A stretch of DNA of 64,000 nucleotides from Mortierella alpina. Lineage: Eukaryota; Mortierellomycota; Mortierellomycetes; Mortierellales; Mortierellaceae. The position numbers and the translations under genes were made by a program. Below are positions 10,987-22,674 of this stretch, piece by piece. The DNA lies in NCBI GenBank assembly GCA_029449245.1, contig JANATF010000001.1, forward strand, positions 1,240,001-1,304,000. Reading direction: 5' to 3'. The notes beneath the pieces are model-generated. The model saw nothing but the letters and a program-made list of their open reading frames with translations. It was not told the origin of the DNA and did no database searches. Numbering within the stretch: position 1 is the stretch's first letter; each line of letters starts with the position of its first letter.

Positions 10987-12752
10987 ATGGCTCACCTTGT
11001 CCGGTCCACATCCTTGCGCAGTCTATCTCGCACAGGTACGCGCAACGCCCTCTTGCCTTGTAGTTCGGAGCCTCCTTTGGTCTGTCCGCACAGTTAGACC
11101 ACCCGGGTGTTTACGGCTCAACTCCTGACTTTCCGCGTTTTACTCACCGTATTATCTCTGTCTATTTCTGCTATTTCTCTGTCCGATGGCCCCTGCTCGC
11201 GTACCCAGCAGCACAGCTTGCGCCGACCAGATCGTACGATACGATATAATCTGCCAGAACACTCAGTTCCACGAGCACATAGGGTGCTTTACCCATACCA
11301 CTTTGCGAGTATCTCACGCTTCAATGCTTTGAACCCGCACCATAGATCCTGCTTACGCGTTGTGGCTAGTCAATGCCGCGCTTATTCCTCGGCACCAAAG
11401 CCTAGCGGCACTCAGCAATCCTCCACCTCTGTGAAGGCCTTCGCAACCCTCGGTGCAATTGCTGCAGCTGCCGCGTTCTGGAGCCAGGCACCTGCTGTAA
11501 GACATCTTTTTCTTCTTCTCGGATGGTTCCGGAAAAACTATTTGCTTTCGGGGGTTGGGTGCGCAAACCATTGAACAACCATGATTCATCTTATCACTTT
11601 TCTGGCATACTTAGACCAAGAGTATTGAATGTGAGGCGCCAAAGAAGGAGGAAAAGAAGCCCAGCAAAACTGCCGAGGCGGACAAAAAGCGAGTAAGGAC
11701 ATTGCTCGGACGTCCAATAACTGTGTTTCTCTATACTTTGTATCAATGTCCATCTAACCGCCCCGCGTTCTTTCCGTATGCTGTATTAGAAACTCGAAGG
11801 GCTGACAGAAGATTCGCCCATGCGTCTGCGAATGGAGGCATTCAACAAGAAGCTGCAGGCCGAAATTACAGCCGAGATCGAACGACTCGACGGGCAGGGC
11901 AAGTTTCAGGTCGATCAATGGAACCGTGCCGAAGGCGGTGACGGTATCTCTATGGTCCTGCAGGATGGTAAAGTCTTTGAGAAGGCCGGTGTCGGTGTCT
12001 CGGTCGTTTATGGCATGCTCCCCCCAGCGGCCGTTGCCCAGATGCGCGCGCAACATCCCAACCTGGAAGTGCCCAAGGAGCCCATGCCCTTCTTTGCCAC
12101 AGGAATCTCCTGTGTCATGCACCCGCACAACCCCAATGCGCCCACGGTTCACTTCAACTACCGTTACTTTGAACTCGGAGCGACCGACGGTGGTGAGCCC
12201 ATTTCTTGGTGGTTTGGAGGCGGCTGCGATCTCACTCCCGCGATTCTGTATGAGGAGGATGCGGTCCATTTCCATCGTGTGATCAAGGAGGCCTGTGACA
12301 AGCACGATCCACGCTACTACAAGGATTTCAAGAAGTGGTGCGACGAGTACTTTTATATCCCACATCGAGGAGAGCGTCGCGGGGTCGGCGGCATCTTCTT
12401 TGATGACCTGGACGACAAGAAGCCGAACGAGCTCTTTGCGTTTGTACAGTCCTGCGGTAAATCGTTCCTGGATCAGTATGTCCCCATCATGCAAAGGAGA
12501 AAGGACATGCCCTTTACGGAGGAAGACAAGCATTGGCAACAGGTGCGTCGGGGACGGTATGTCGAGTTCAACCTGGTCTATGACCGTGGCACCAAATTCG
12601 GTCTTTTGACCCCTGGTGCCAGGATCGAGAGTATTTTGATGACCATGCCCCTGACTGCACGGTGGGAGTATATGCATGAGGTGGATCTCAAGGCGCACGG
12701 TCGATTGATGGAAGTCCTGCGTGCTCCCAAGGACTGGATCCCTCTGCAGTAA
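10987..12752 (+). CDS. HEM13: Coproporphyrinogen III oxidase, oxygen-dependent
   Basis: Converts coproporphyrinogen III to protoporphyrinogen IX with O2, the antepenultimate step of heme synthesis. The core exon 11790..12752 carries family signatures: HNPNAPTVHFNYRYFE, SWWFGGGCDLTP, and HRGERRGVGGIFFDDLD. Upstream exons 11615..11692 and about 11231..11496 are in phase. A 49-nt first exon 10987..11035 begins ATGGCTCACCTTGTCCGG and encodes MAHLVRSTSLRSLSRT, a typical mitochondrial presequence. This model gives 451 aa. The acceptor at 11231 is the weakest junction. Exon 2 includes a hydrophobic stretch (AFATLGAIAAAAAFW), then a Lys-rich linker, which suggests a membrane-anchored intermembrane-space form, unlike the cytosolic yeast enzyme. 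It starts only 81 bp from the proposed S9 start on the other strand. Confidence 0.92.
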
Positions 12753-12919
12753 ATAACACAAGCGGGTATCATAACCATTAAACCTTTAAACATACACAAG
12801 AAACGATATGAATATTATTTTTATGGCCCATTGTTGAAAAATGCATGCTATGTGTGTCACTCCAACGATTGTAATCCCTCGCTCAGCCCTTCAAACAGAG
12901 AAAGAAGTTCAATGCCTCT

Positions 12920-13842
12920 CTATGCTTTTGTTGAAGTGGCATCAAAGATCTTGTTCTCCTTAGTTCCATGAATCGCCATCTCTCTGACCTTGGCCTCCAA
13001 ATCACTGAGCTCCCACTTGTTTGAGCTCAAAACCTTGGGAATATGACGGGCCAATGCCATGCTCGTGAATCCTTCTGTTGTCGTCACTGCCTTGCGAATA
13101 TCCTTTTCTGTTGCTGCTGCCTCGACAATCTTCTTGAGTGATCCTGCATTCTCCCTCTCCTGTCGTGCCAACGCCTTGAACAACAACTGGTTCTTCAAAT
13201 CGCCAGGTCCATCAATCAACTCAATCACTGCAACAGACGCATTGTCTCCGAAGCGGTTGCCCATCTTGTGGATCCGAGTGTATCCGCCCTTTCGGCTCTG
13301 GAAGCGCTCTGCGAGAGGTCCAAACAGCTTAGGCAAAGTGGTCTCGTGCTCCTGTAGCGTGTTGAATAAAAAGAAACTGCTAGTTAGGCGATGGTACTGG
13401 CTGAAGAAGGTACGATGGGATCGCGGTCCCTGTTTTCCACCGACAAGTCGAGAGAAAAGAAAGAAACTTACCCTAAGGAAAGATGCAGCTTGGGCTTTGG
13501 CGTGCAAATCTCCACGCTTTCCAAGAGTGATCATCTAACAGGTAGCGGAAGCACAATAAAGTATGTTACGAGGTTGTTTTCCTTCGCACGGGTTTATCGG
13601 GTGGGCGTTCCAGATATAAAAAAAGGCGCTGCGTTGCTTGAGCCAACAGAGGGAATTCAGATTTTCTAGGATGCACAGCAGGTTGGACGCACCTGATCAG
13701 CAATGGCCTTGAGCTCCCTGGCCTTGGGCAATGTCGTTTTGATGCGATCGTGCTGAATCAGCTGTGTGACTAGGTTGCGGAGCATCGACTTGCGATGGGA
13801 CATTGTCCTGTTGAGGCGGCGAAAGTGCTTTCCGTGATGCAT
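12920..13842 (-). CDS. MRPL8: Mitochondrial large-subunit ribosomal protein bL17m
   Basis: Homologue of bacterial L17 in the mitochondrial large subunit. Exons 12920..13351, 13472..13534, 13693..13842 encode 214 aa. The first exon reads [20 protein letters not shown] and continues with [21 protein letters not shown], the hallmark L17 N-terminus. The second (21 codons) supplies [20 protein letters not shown]. The third supplies the rest of the domain ([26 protein letters not shown]) plus a roughly 90-residue fungal-type extension. The start at 13842 fits L17 proteins, which often begin directly at this motif. Upstream in-frame sequence adds only low-complexity residues. The gene is convergent with HEM13. 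Confidence 0.94.
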
Positions 13843-14071
13843 GCTGTGTATGTGCCTACGGGCGTGTGTGCGTATGGGTGTGGGCGGGACGAGGGGGAGG
13901 AGGTCAGCAAGGAAAGTGAACACGGGGCGATTGAATGAGTGAGTGGTCAAGGTGTAATGGCAAACAGGAACCCATAGTGACTGCTGGACAACGTCCGAAT
14001 TGTTTATCGAAACACCCTTAACTGTCGTCCTAGGGATTACCGATGTTGAGCTGACCATACTGTTGGCTTAT

Positions 14072-15401
14072 TTATTTGCCGTACTTAGCCAACCAGTCCT
14101 TCTTCCATTGACTATCCTCCTTGGGCACAACAATAAACCTCGCGATTCCATCCCGAAGCACATGCTTCGAGTGCTGCAAAACTGTCAGGAATTTGACGTT
14201 CAATCCAACCTTCATCAGCCCAATATTACCGCCGTTGTCCTCCGTCTCGAAATATGTCTGCACCGTCTCAGGCTTATACTTGTGCTCTGGATCCCACGGT
14301 GCTGGCTCATAAAAGATCTCGGCCAACTGCTCTCCAATGACATCCTGCTCGTTAAATGCCTGGATCAGGTCCGACTCGTTGTGCTCAGGATACAAAAAGA
14401 ACGTAGGAACAGTCAACTGATCCAGGTCCTGGTCCAACTGAAGCTCATGTGGGTGATCGGGCTTGAATCCTGGCGTGGCCGCAGTCCGGATCTTGCGCTT
14501 CTCCAAAGCCTTCTCAATCATCATCTTCTTTTCCCGAATCTTTTGTTCCCGAAGCTCCTTCTCCAGCCTGATCTTCTCCTTGCGGTCAAACTCTGCCTGA
14601 ATTTTAGCCTTCTCGTCCTTGACCGGTTGGTTATCGGGATCAGCGTTCAAGGCGTGCTCGCAGCAGTCGATAGCCTCTTTGTACATTTCCAAGGCATATA
14701 GAGCCTTCGCTGAACGGAAAAGAGCCTTGACATTCTTTTGGTTCAGCTTCAAAGCGTGGGCGCAGTCCGTCAACACCATACGATAGTTGCCTACAACACA
14801 GGAAAGTAGGCATAAGTACCATGAGCCATGTTTCCTGACCCATCATCAGCCACTCTTCAATACTGAGGAACGGTCTAACGGTCTTACCGAAATGGAGGTT
14901 GCAGGCAGCTCTGTTGACATAAAGTGTCTCGTTCAGCTTATCGTCCTTGCAAAAGACTTCCAGTCCATTGGTATAAAACAGGAGTGCATCCTTGTAAAAC
15001 TTCTTGCCCTGCTTGAAGCAGTCGTTCCCTTGATTCTTGAAGTTCTCTGCCACCTCTACGAACGATAGCGACAACAACGACAACAACGGGAATAAGTATT
15101 AAGCTGGCTGCAGGTGAACACTTGGTGACAGATGCAAGGGCCGCAGTTGAATGCAGGGTCTCACAATGCATCCTCTCAAGTTGCGTTTACCTTCTGGCGT
15201 TCCATCATAGGCCAAGTCCTGAAGGGCCTGAATCAATGGGTTGTCGCCGGCGTCCTCTGGCAAGGAATTCATGAACAGGGGGACGGCGTCCATGGACTTG
15301 TGTAAGTTTGTTTCGTCCAATGCCCAATCAGGACGGCTCGGCCTGTCTGGCCCAGGCAATGGGATGCCAGTTTTTGTTCTCCTGATGCCGTCGTCTGTCA
15401 T
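14072..15401 (-). CDS. CNS1: TPR cochaperone of Hsp90, Cns1/TTC4 family
   Basis: Hsp90/Hsp70 cochaperone; essential in yeast, where it is linked to eEF2 folding. Exons 14072..14790, 14888..15055, 15191..15401 give 365 aa. After an N-terminal segment with the Cns1/TTC4-like DAVPLFMNSLPEDAGDNPLI, three TPR helices pairs follow: EVAENFKNQGNDCFKQGKKFY, LNETLYVNRAACNLHFGNYR, and NQKNVKALFRSAKALYALEMY. A charged helix (EKIRLEKELREQKIREKK) then links to the C-terminal domain typical of this family, with VPTFFLYPEHNESDLIQAF and a terminal KKDWLAKYGK. The TPR sequence runs smoothly across both splice junctions, supporting the model. Confidence 0.93.
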
Positions 15402-15574
15402 GACTGGGGTGTGTGAAGTGCAAAGGTGGTGTGGAGTTGTGGTAAGAGGGAAGGCAGTTTGGTTGAGAAGCAAAGGAAAGCTATGGAACTTTTTTTTTTT
15501 TTATTTGTGTTTTTTGTGTTTGTGCGTCGCTGCAAATTTGGTGGACAGTTGGAAACGGACATTAAACAGATATT

Positions 15575-17406
<1,832 letters not shown>

Positions 17407-17592
17407 AGCTGTAGTTTGGCCTGTTTGTTTAGTTAATATAGGTACTGTGGGTATGGAATCAACGGCGGGGTGTGGTGTGAGTTAATGGGATAGTGAGCTG
17501 GAAAGAGTTGCAACGCGCCTTGCATTGCGCGGCCACAGCTCAATATGGAAAAGGGCACGTCACTTTTTTTTTTTTTGACAGGGCGTTTTTAT

Positions 17593-19046
17593 TTAGTGGA
17601 TAGGCGAGGGGGCAGCAAGTCTGCTGGTTGCATGGGTCATTTCCGTGGGTGTGATAGGGACTTGCTGAGGGGTGTGATATCTACCCTTGTCTGCACTACG
17701 ATCAGAATCGTGTCCATGTCCATGGTGGCGCCCGCTGCTACTGCCGTTCGTGTGGTGATGGTGATGTTGCTGCGACTGCGACGGGTGCTGATACTCTTGC
17801 CTGTAGTCCCTCTGATCCTGCCTATGCTCCCGTCGGTGGTCGTGGCGAGACTCGCTTGACGTGTTCTGCCTGTAATCTTGCCTCGGCAAAGTCGATCTAT
17901 AATCATGGTTTGTGTCCTGCCTGGCCTCCCTCCGACCGGTCTCGTACTGTTGATGGTGGCTGTCATGTTGCGTCCGCGACACATCATGCCGAGAGTCGTG
18001 GTGTTGGTGCTCGCTCTGATCCCGGGCTTCCTTCGATGCCTCCCCATCATGCTGATCAAAGCTTTCTGATGCAGGCGCCAATGCCGCCGGTACACCCGGC
18101 GCGGACGTGTCATCTTCTGGATCTCTGTTGGCAACCTCCTCGCACATCCAGTGTTTCATCAGCTGGTCGCCGTATGTCTGTAGCTCTTCAATCGATATGG
18201 CGAGAGCAAAATTGTTGAGTGTCAAAAACTCAACCTCCAGCTGATTGAGCTCTGATACAGGCAAACCTCCGACCTAAGCAAGCATACCGAGAAAAACACC
18301 TCTTTCGTTAGATATACAGAGTGCCGACTACCGACAATGACCGCTGCTTCCTCCTCAAGCAGGTTTCCCGAGAGATTTCGGCACCCAGCTGGTCTCTATG
18401 CAGTTAATCTTTTTGAGCTGCAAGAGATGTACTTTGCATGCAGCGCCTATGTGTAGGCAGACATCGTGATATCGCCTTTTTTCTTCTTTTGCTCTTAGCT
18501 AATCACTTGCACTGATAACAATCCTGCTTTCCCAAGTCCCATCAAGCTCTCGCATGCATCGAACATGGCCTAATGGTTCAGCATATTGCTCGCAGTTTTG
18601 TGTTTTACCTTGGCATAACGCGAGTTTGTGAAGAAGACGTCGGAAAAGTACTTTGCAGATACCATGATCCCGGCAATGATGAGTCGATGGATATTGTAAC
18701 TATCGATCGAGAACTGCCGGCCTTCGCCTCCTGTGATCTCCTCCACGTTCCTGGCCATCCTGTCAAAATAGACCAATAGACTGAGGAAGCACTCGTTGGC
18801 ACAGGGGCAATATTTGAGGATACGTGTCAGATAAGCGTTGATGCTGATGGATGGAATCGACCGCGCATGGAAACGTGTGAACGACGTGTGGATCTGATGC
18901 TGGGCTGGAGTCATCACCAGGGGCGACTCTGGCTCCGGTAGAGCCTGCTTGATCTTGTCGTTTGCAGTCGTGATGCGCTCCAATAGGCTGGCGAGCATCT
19001 TGAGCGTCGAGGTGACGGGGTGAACAGACAGGTCCAGGGTATGCAT
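17593..19046 (-). CDS. Pho80-type cyclin with His/Arg/Asp-rich tail
   Basis: Cyclin of the Pho80/Pcl family, expected to pair with a Pho85/Cdk5-type kinase. Exons 17593..18273 and 18609..19046 give 372 aa. The cyclin box includes HPVTSTLKMLASLLERI, then HARSIPSISINAYLTRILKY, FLSLLVYFDRMAR, and IHRLIIAGIMVSAKYFSDVFF; splicing joins this to NSRYAKVGGLPVSELNQLE and EFLTLNNFALAIS, an exact family pattern. The last roughly 150 residues are low complexity, rich in His, Gln, Arg, Asp and Ser (including a HHHHHTNGSSSGRHHGHGHD stretch), with no recognised domain. The start at 19046 leaves the usual short leader before the cyclin box; upstream in-frame methionines exist. It lies immediately downstream of a Pho84-type transporter on the same strand. 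Confidence 0.85.
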
Positions 19047-20156
19047 TGTACAGACAATAAGCGAGACAACAGTTACGAGAGTGGGACGAATGCGTATACG
19101 TAAAAAAGAACGGTTGTTGATGGGACTAGCGCACACTTGAATGCAGCAAGACAGCAAGACACGAGAGAACAGTGCGCGGGAGAAGGAACCAAAAAAAACG
19201 ATTCACACAAACACTAGTGAAAAGAGAGAGAGAGCGAGGGGAGAGAGAAGGAGAGACAAGTACGTTGTTTCTGAGATGGATCAGGCAAGTAAAGAGGCGG
19301 TTTTGAAAGCAAGCGATGCAACACTGCCAGCTGCGGCGGATGAAGTGGATGGGACGGAGGGGGACAAGGAGAACGAATAAGGGACAACAAAACAGGACAA
19401 GCAAAGAGGAATTGAGATGCAGCAGAAGGGGGTCTGACGAGTCCCGAGAAAGTGGACGTAAAGGCCACAGGCGACGACGAATGGACGGAATATGCGCGTT
19501 GCACAGAGAGCAAAGGGGGGGAACAGGACAAAGGACAACGAAGGAGCAGGGAGGCGGGTCGACGCAAGAAAAGAGTTGGAGCTGTGCAGGCACGGGTGGG
19601 ATGGGCAACTGGAGGATGGAAACCAACAAGAGGCTGAAGAGCAATGCAAAATACAAAGAGTCTGGGCGAACAGGCAGAGCATCAAATCACAACCTGTGGG
19701 CGAAAATTTTTTTCCTTGCTGCCTTTTCTTTGCCTTTCGTGCTCCCCCTCTCACTCCCCACAAGGCAGGGTGCGCGCAGCACAGTGGGGTTGCAAGGTAC
19801 GGTAGCTTGAGCTTCGATACTACCCTCAATAGGGCCCCCTGTCCCACATAGGAGCCAGATGTTTGTGTGTTTGTGTGTTTGTGTGTTTGTTTGTTTGCTT
19901 ACGCTGTTGTTGGTGCTGTCCCTGGCCGTATTTTTGAGTTTCGCTCAATCGTACCCGGCTAACGCGTCCAAAGCGCTGGAGGCACAACATCAATATAGAC
20001 TTTATGCTGAACATATGAACTTATTTATCATGCAGCTGCTGTATATACATGTCGCTCTTTGAACAACGAAGGCGAGGTGGGAGTGAAATAACTGCAAAAA
20101 TGGGGAAATAGGGGACCCGGACTGAACAGAAAAAAGTGGGAGGAAACGCGAGATTC
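19047..20156. other. Intergenic low-complexity region
   Basis: No gene is supported. From about 19141 to 19700 the plus strand is strongly purine-rich (GA/GGA runs, for example 19217-19262), so on the cyclin strand this is a pyrimidine-rich promoter and leader. It produces several long but compositionally biased ORFs on both strands that I reject. A (TTTGTGTG)-type microsatellite lies at 19861-19899. The right part is the 3' flank of the phosphate transporter. Confidence 0.6.
19861..19899. repeat. TTTGTGTG microsatellite
   Basis: Short tandem of gtttgtgt units degenerating into gttt repeats, in the 3' flank of the phosphate transporter. It has no coding role that I can see. Confidence 0.85.
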
Positions 20157-21800
20157 TTAATCTACATGTGGATGAAGAACCTCTGGTGCGAGAGTTGGTG
20201 TGACAATAGGTTCACCGTTGGCCTTGATGTTACCACGATGCTCAATCTCCTCGAGAGACATCCCTTTGGTCTCTGGGATGAGAAAGGTAAACAGGAACCC
20301 AAGAGCCATGATGGCAGCAAAGATGCCTAGCACTTCGGGCAGGAACGCATGCTCACCAGGCTTGCCTCCGATTTCCACCAGCTTGTTGAACCCAAACGTC
20401 GCCAAGATCGCGCCCAACTTGCCAGATGCTGCCGAAATACCATGAGCGGTCGCTCGCACTCGGGTTGGAAAGACCTCGCCAGGAACAACAAACGTGGTCG
20501 TGTTGGGGCCAAAATTGAAAAAGAACTGGGCAAGTGTAAAGATGGCGATGAACAGAGGCACGATCTGCCGGAGTTGGTGAAAAGCCGTAGAAAGGATCAC
20601 AAAAAGGATCGTCAGCATGCCAAAGCCCATAAACTGAATCGTCTTACGGCCCATCCTCTCGATCAAAAAGACTGTGAACCAGTACCCAGGCACAAAGCCT
20701 AGGCAGGCGACCGTGAGATTGCCGAGCGTTGTCCTCCAGAGATTGTTGAAGGGAGTGCCGTCACCCGTAAAGCCCATGGCGTTGAGGACGTACGACTGAT
20801 TGAGCGAAATGCCATAGAAGGCGATATCGAGCAGGAACCAAGTCATAGATGTGCCAATAAGAATCTTGAGATTCTCCCATCGCGAAAAGTACTCCCTGAA
20901 GGCGCGGTTGTGGTTGCGGCTGGCCTTGGCATTCGCAACAGCAGTCTGGTTGGCAAGAATCTCTTCGGCAGTAGCGGCAGCTTCTGAGTCGACTTGGTAT
21001 GCGGTGGCACGAGCAACAGCATCATTAGCCTTCTCGACATCGTTTTCGACATCCATGGCATAGCGGGGTGACTCTGGCATGGTCAGGCGTAAGTAGACAG
21101 TGGATACAGCGGGGATGCATCCGACGCCAATGCAAATACGCCAAACAATGTCAAGATAGTTGACATCGGAGATGATAGCAGACTTGAAGCACGCAAGAAC
21201 CACCAAAGTGACCACAGAAGCCATCAAATTGCCAATGCCTTGCATCGAAAAGATGATCGACATGAGCTGGCCACGCCGCTCAGCTGAAGCCCACTCGGAT
21301 GTGACAGTGGCCGACATAGGATAGTCTCCACCGATACCAAAGCCAAGAATGAAGCGCCAAAAGGTGAGATACTGGATGACGCTGGCGCCTTTGGCATTTG
21401 ATCCGGCCATAGCGCAACAGAGCGTTCCAACAATGATGACCAACAACTCTAGCCCGTAAATCTTTTTGCGGCCATAAGCGTCTCCTAGGTAACCGAAGAC
21501 AAGTTGTCCGACAAGTGTTCCGAACGAGGCCATGCCTTTAAGAGCACCCTCGGTAGCAGGAGGTAGGTGGTTTCCATTGTCTTTGAAGTAGACGTACCCG
21601 AGCATGGGTACAACCAGGTTGATGATAAACACATCGTAGGCATCAGTGAAGAACCCTGTACCAGAGGTGACGAGCGTGCGGATCGTGAACCAGCTCCAAG
21701 ACTGTTGCTCTTCCAGATGAGCGAGCGAGACTTTTGGCTTGTTTAGAGACTGCTCCAAGATAAGGTCCTCATGATAGATTCTCATAGTAGTGTCAGACAT
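20157..21800 (-). CDS. PHO84: High-affinity inorganic phosphate:H+ symporter, Pho84 type
   Basis: Plasma-membrane major-facilitator phosphate transporter. Single exon from the ATG at 21800 (MSDTTMRIYHEDLI), 547 aa, comparable to fungal Pho84/PHO-5/GvPT. Family signatures: SGTGFFTDAYDVFIINLVVP in helix 1, GQLVFGYLGDAYGRKK (MFS loop 2-3), the phosphate-transporter signature GFGIGGDYPMSATVTSEWA, and the second-half MFS motif GYWFTVFLIERMGRK. Twelve membrane helices can be traced, with a soluble central loop rich in Ala/Asn. The open frame extends to 22337, but the added part is Pro/Ser/Leu-rich repeat-derived sequence and is probably leader. The cyclin gene lies 1.1 kb downstream on the same strand; in yeast Pho80-Pho85 controls PHO84 transcription. 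Confidence 0.94.
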   Translation of the reverse strand: MSDTTMRIYHEDLILEQSLNKPKVSLAHLEEQQSWSWFTIRTLVTSGTGFFTDAYDVFIINLVVPMLGYVYFKDNGNHLPPATEGALKGMASFGTLVGQLVFGYLGDAYGRKKIYGLELLVIIVGTLCCAMAGSNAKGASVIQYLTFWRFILGFGIGGDYPMSATVTSEWASAERRGQLMSIIFSMQGIGNLMASVVTLVVLACFKSAIISDVNYLDIVWRICIGVGCIPAVSTVYLRLTMPESPRYAMDVENDVEKANDAVARATAYQVDSEAAATAEEILANQTAVANAKASRNHNRAFREYFSRWENLKILIGTSMTWFLLDIAFYGISLNQSYVLNAMGFTGDGTPFNNLWRTTLGNLTVACLGFVPGYWFTVFLIERMGRKTIQFMGFGMLTILFVILSTAFHQLRQIVPLFIAIFTLAQFFFNFGPNTTTFVVPGEVFPTRVRATAHGISAASGKLGAILATFGFNKLVEIGGKPGEHAFLPEVLGIFAAIMALGFLFTFLIPETKGMSLEEIEHRGNIKANGEPIVTPTLAPEVLHPHVD

Positions 21801-22674
21801 CTTGTAGTGAGATATAAAGTATTGTGGAAGGTGGATAAAATAGGCGAAGTTGGATAAAATAAGCGAAGTTGGCCTGCGACGTTGGCCTTGTGAGATTGGA
21901 CACAAGAGGTGTGAAGCTGTACGAAGGGGGATGGAGTGTAGAAAGAAGTGAAGACAAGAGAAGTGCGAGACTGTACGAAGTGGGATGGCGAGAAGAAGTG
22001 AACAAAGAGAAGTGCGAGGCTGTAGGAAGTGGGCCGGGGAACCAGGGAGAAAAGAGGGGTAAAGAACGCTGACACACGGCAGCACCAACCAGATACTCGG
22101 GCAAATCTGCGCTGCACCTGGCTTAGGAGCAATAACCGGCTGGTGTGTGACCCAAGACAGTCCGCTCCTGTGTCGTGGCCTGTATGGGCATCGATGTGGC
22201 ATTGGGCCCGTCTTGGCCGTGTTTGTGCACATCCATCGCGCGATTGGCCGGCGTTGATCGCCACAACACCGAGACCCTCTGGGTCGGCGTGTCCAATAGT
22301 CAACGTGCCGACCTTTATGGGCACCGCAAGAGGACACCTGGAGCTTTCAGGAATGGAGGTATTCAGAGAAAAATGTGATGAAGGATTCATGTCATCAAAG
22401 GTGGGGGCTGACTACCACTAGGCTGGATCCCACTGCATAGGTTGACTCCGTGGTTTATGTCAAGTGCGCTCAGACCTTTCTCCATGCCCGATTTGTCCTA
22501 GTGTCAGCAGTGTCAGCGTGAAATGTGTGTGGGCGTGAGAAGCGCCTCAAGACGTGACAGGCGAAAGAGCCTACAGAGGGCCAACCATGTGCGGCGCTGC
22601 CTCTCTTGAATGACCTCCCCATTTCACAACTGAACACTTACCCTGTGATTACAAACTCACGAGCACGCATTACC
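21801..22674. other. Divergent promoter region between phosphate transporter and mannosidase
   Basis: An 874-bp region between two divergent genes. The transporter side contains purine-rich imperfect tandem repeats (21904-22035) and two adjacent copies of a GGATAAAATA-GCGAAGTT block at about 21834-21870. ACGTG cores occur at about 22302-22307 (AACGTG) and near 22553; they resemble bHLH/Pho4-type sites but are too short to be evidence alone. No additional gene is supported. Confidence 0.5.
21904..22035. repeat. Imperfect tandem repeat, about 50-bp unit
   Basis: Two and a half diverged copies, starting near 21904, 21959 and 22008. Each begins with an agaagtgcgag or related block, then ctgtacgaag, tggg and aagaagtgaa. 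They lie in the presumed 5' leader or promoter of the phosphate transporter. The repeat keeps the upstream minus-strand frame open, which makes the apparent N-terminal ORF extension untrustworthy. Confidence 0.65.

Noticed and set aside
11754-12761. 335-aa minus-strand ORF
   Set aside because: Shadow of the coproporphyrinogen oxidase core exon.
13391-13669. 92-aa plus-strand ORF
   Set aside because: Lies across introns of the bL17m gene on the other strand, with no recognisable sequence.
14000-14701. 233-aa Leu-rich plus-strand ORF
   Set aside because: Antisense of the Cns1/TTC4 third exon; Leu/Val bias comes from reversed Lys/Glu/Gln codons.
19126-19851. Multiple 110-190 aa ORFs on both strands
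   Set aside because: Produced by a GA-rich tract; Ser/Leu/Cys/Pro or Arg/Glu/Gly bias and mutual overlap.
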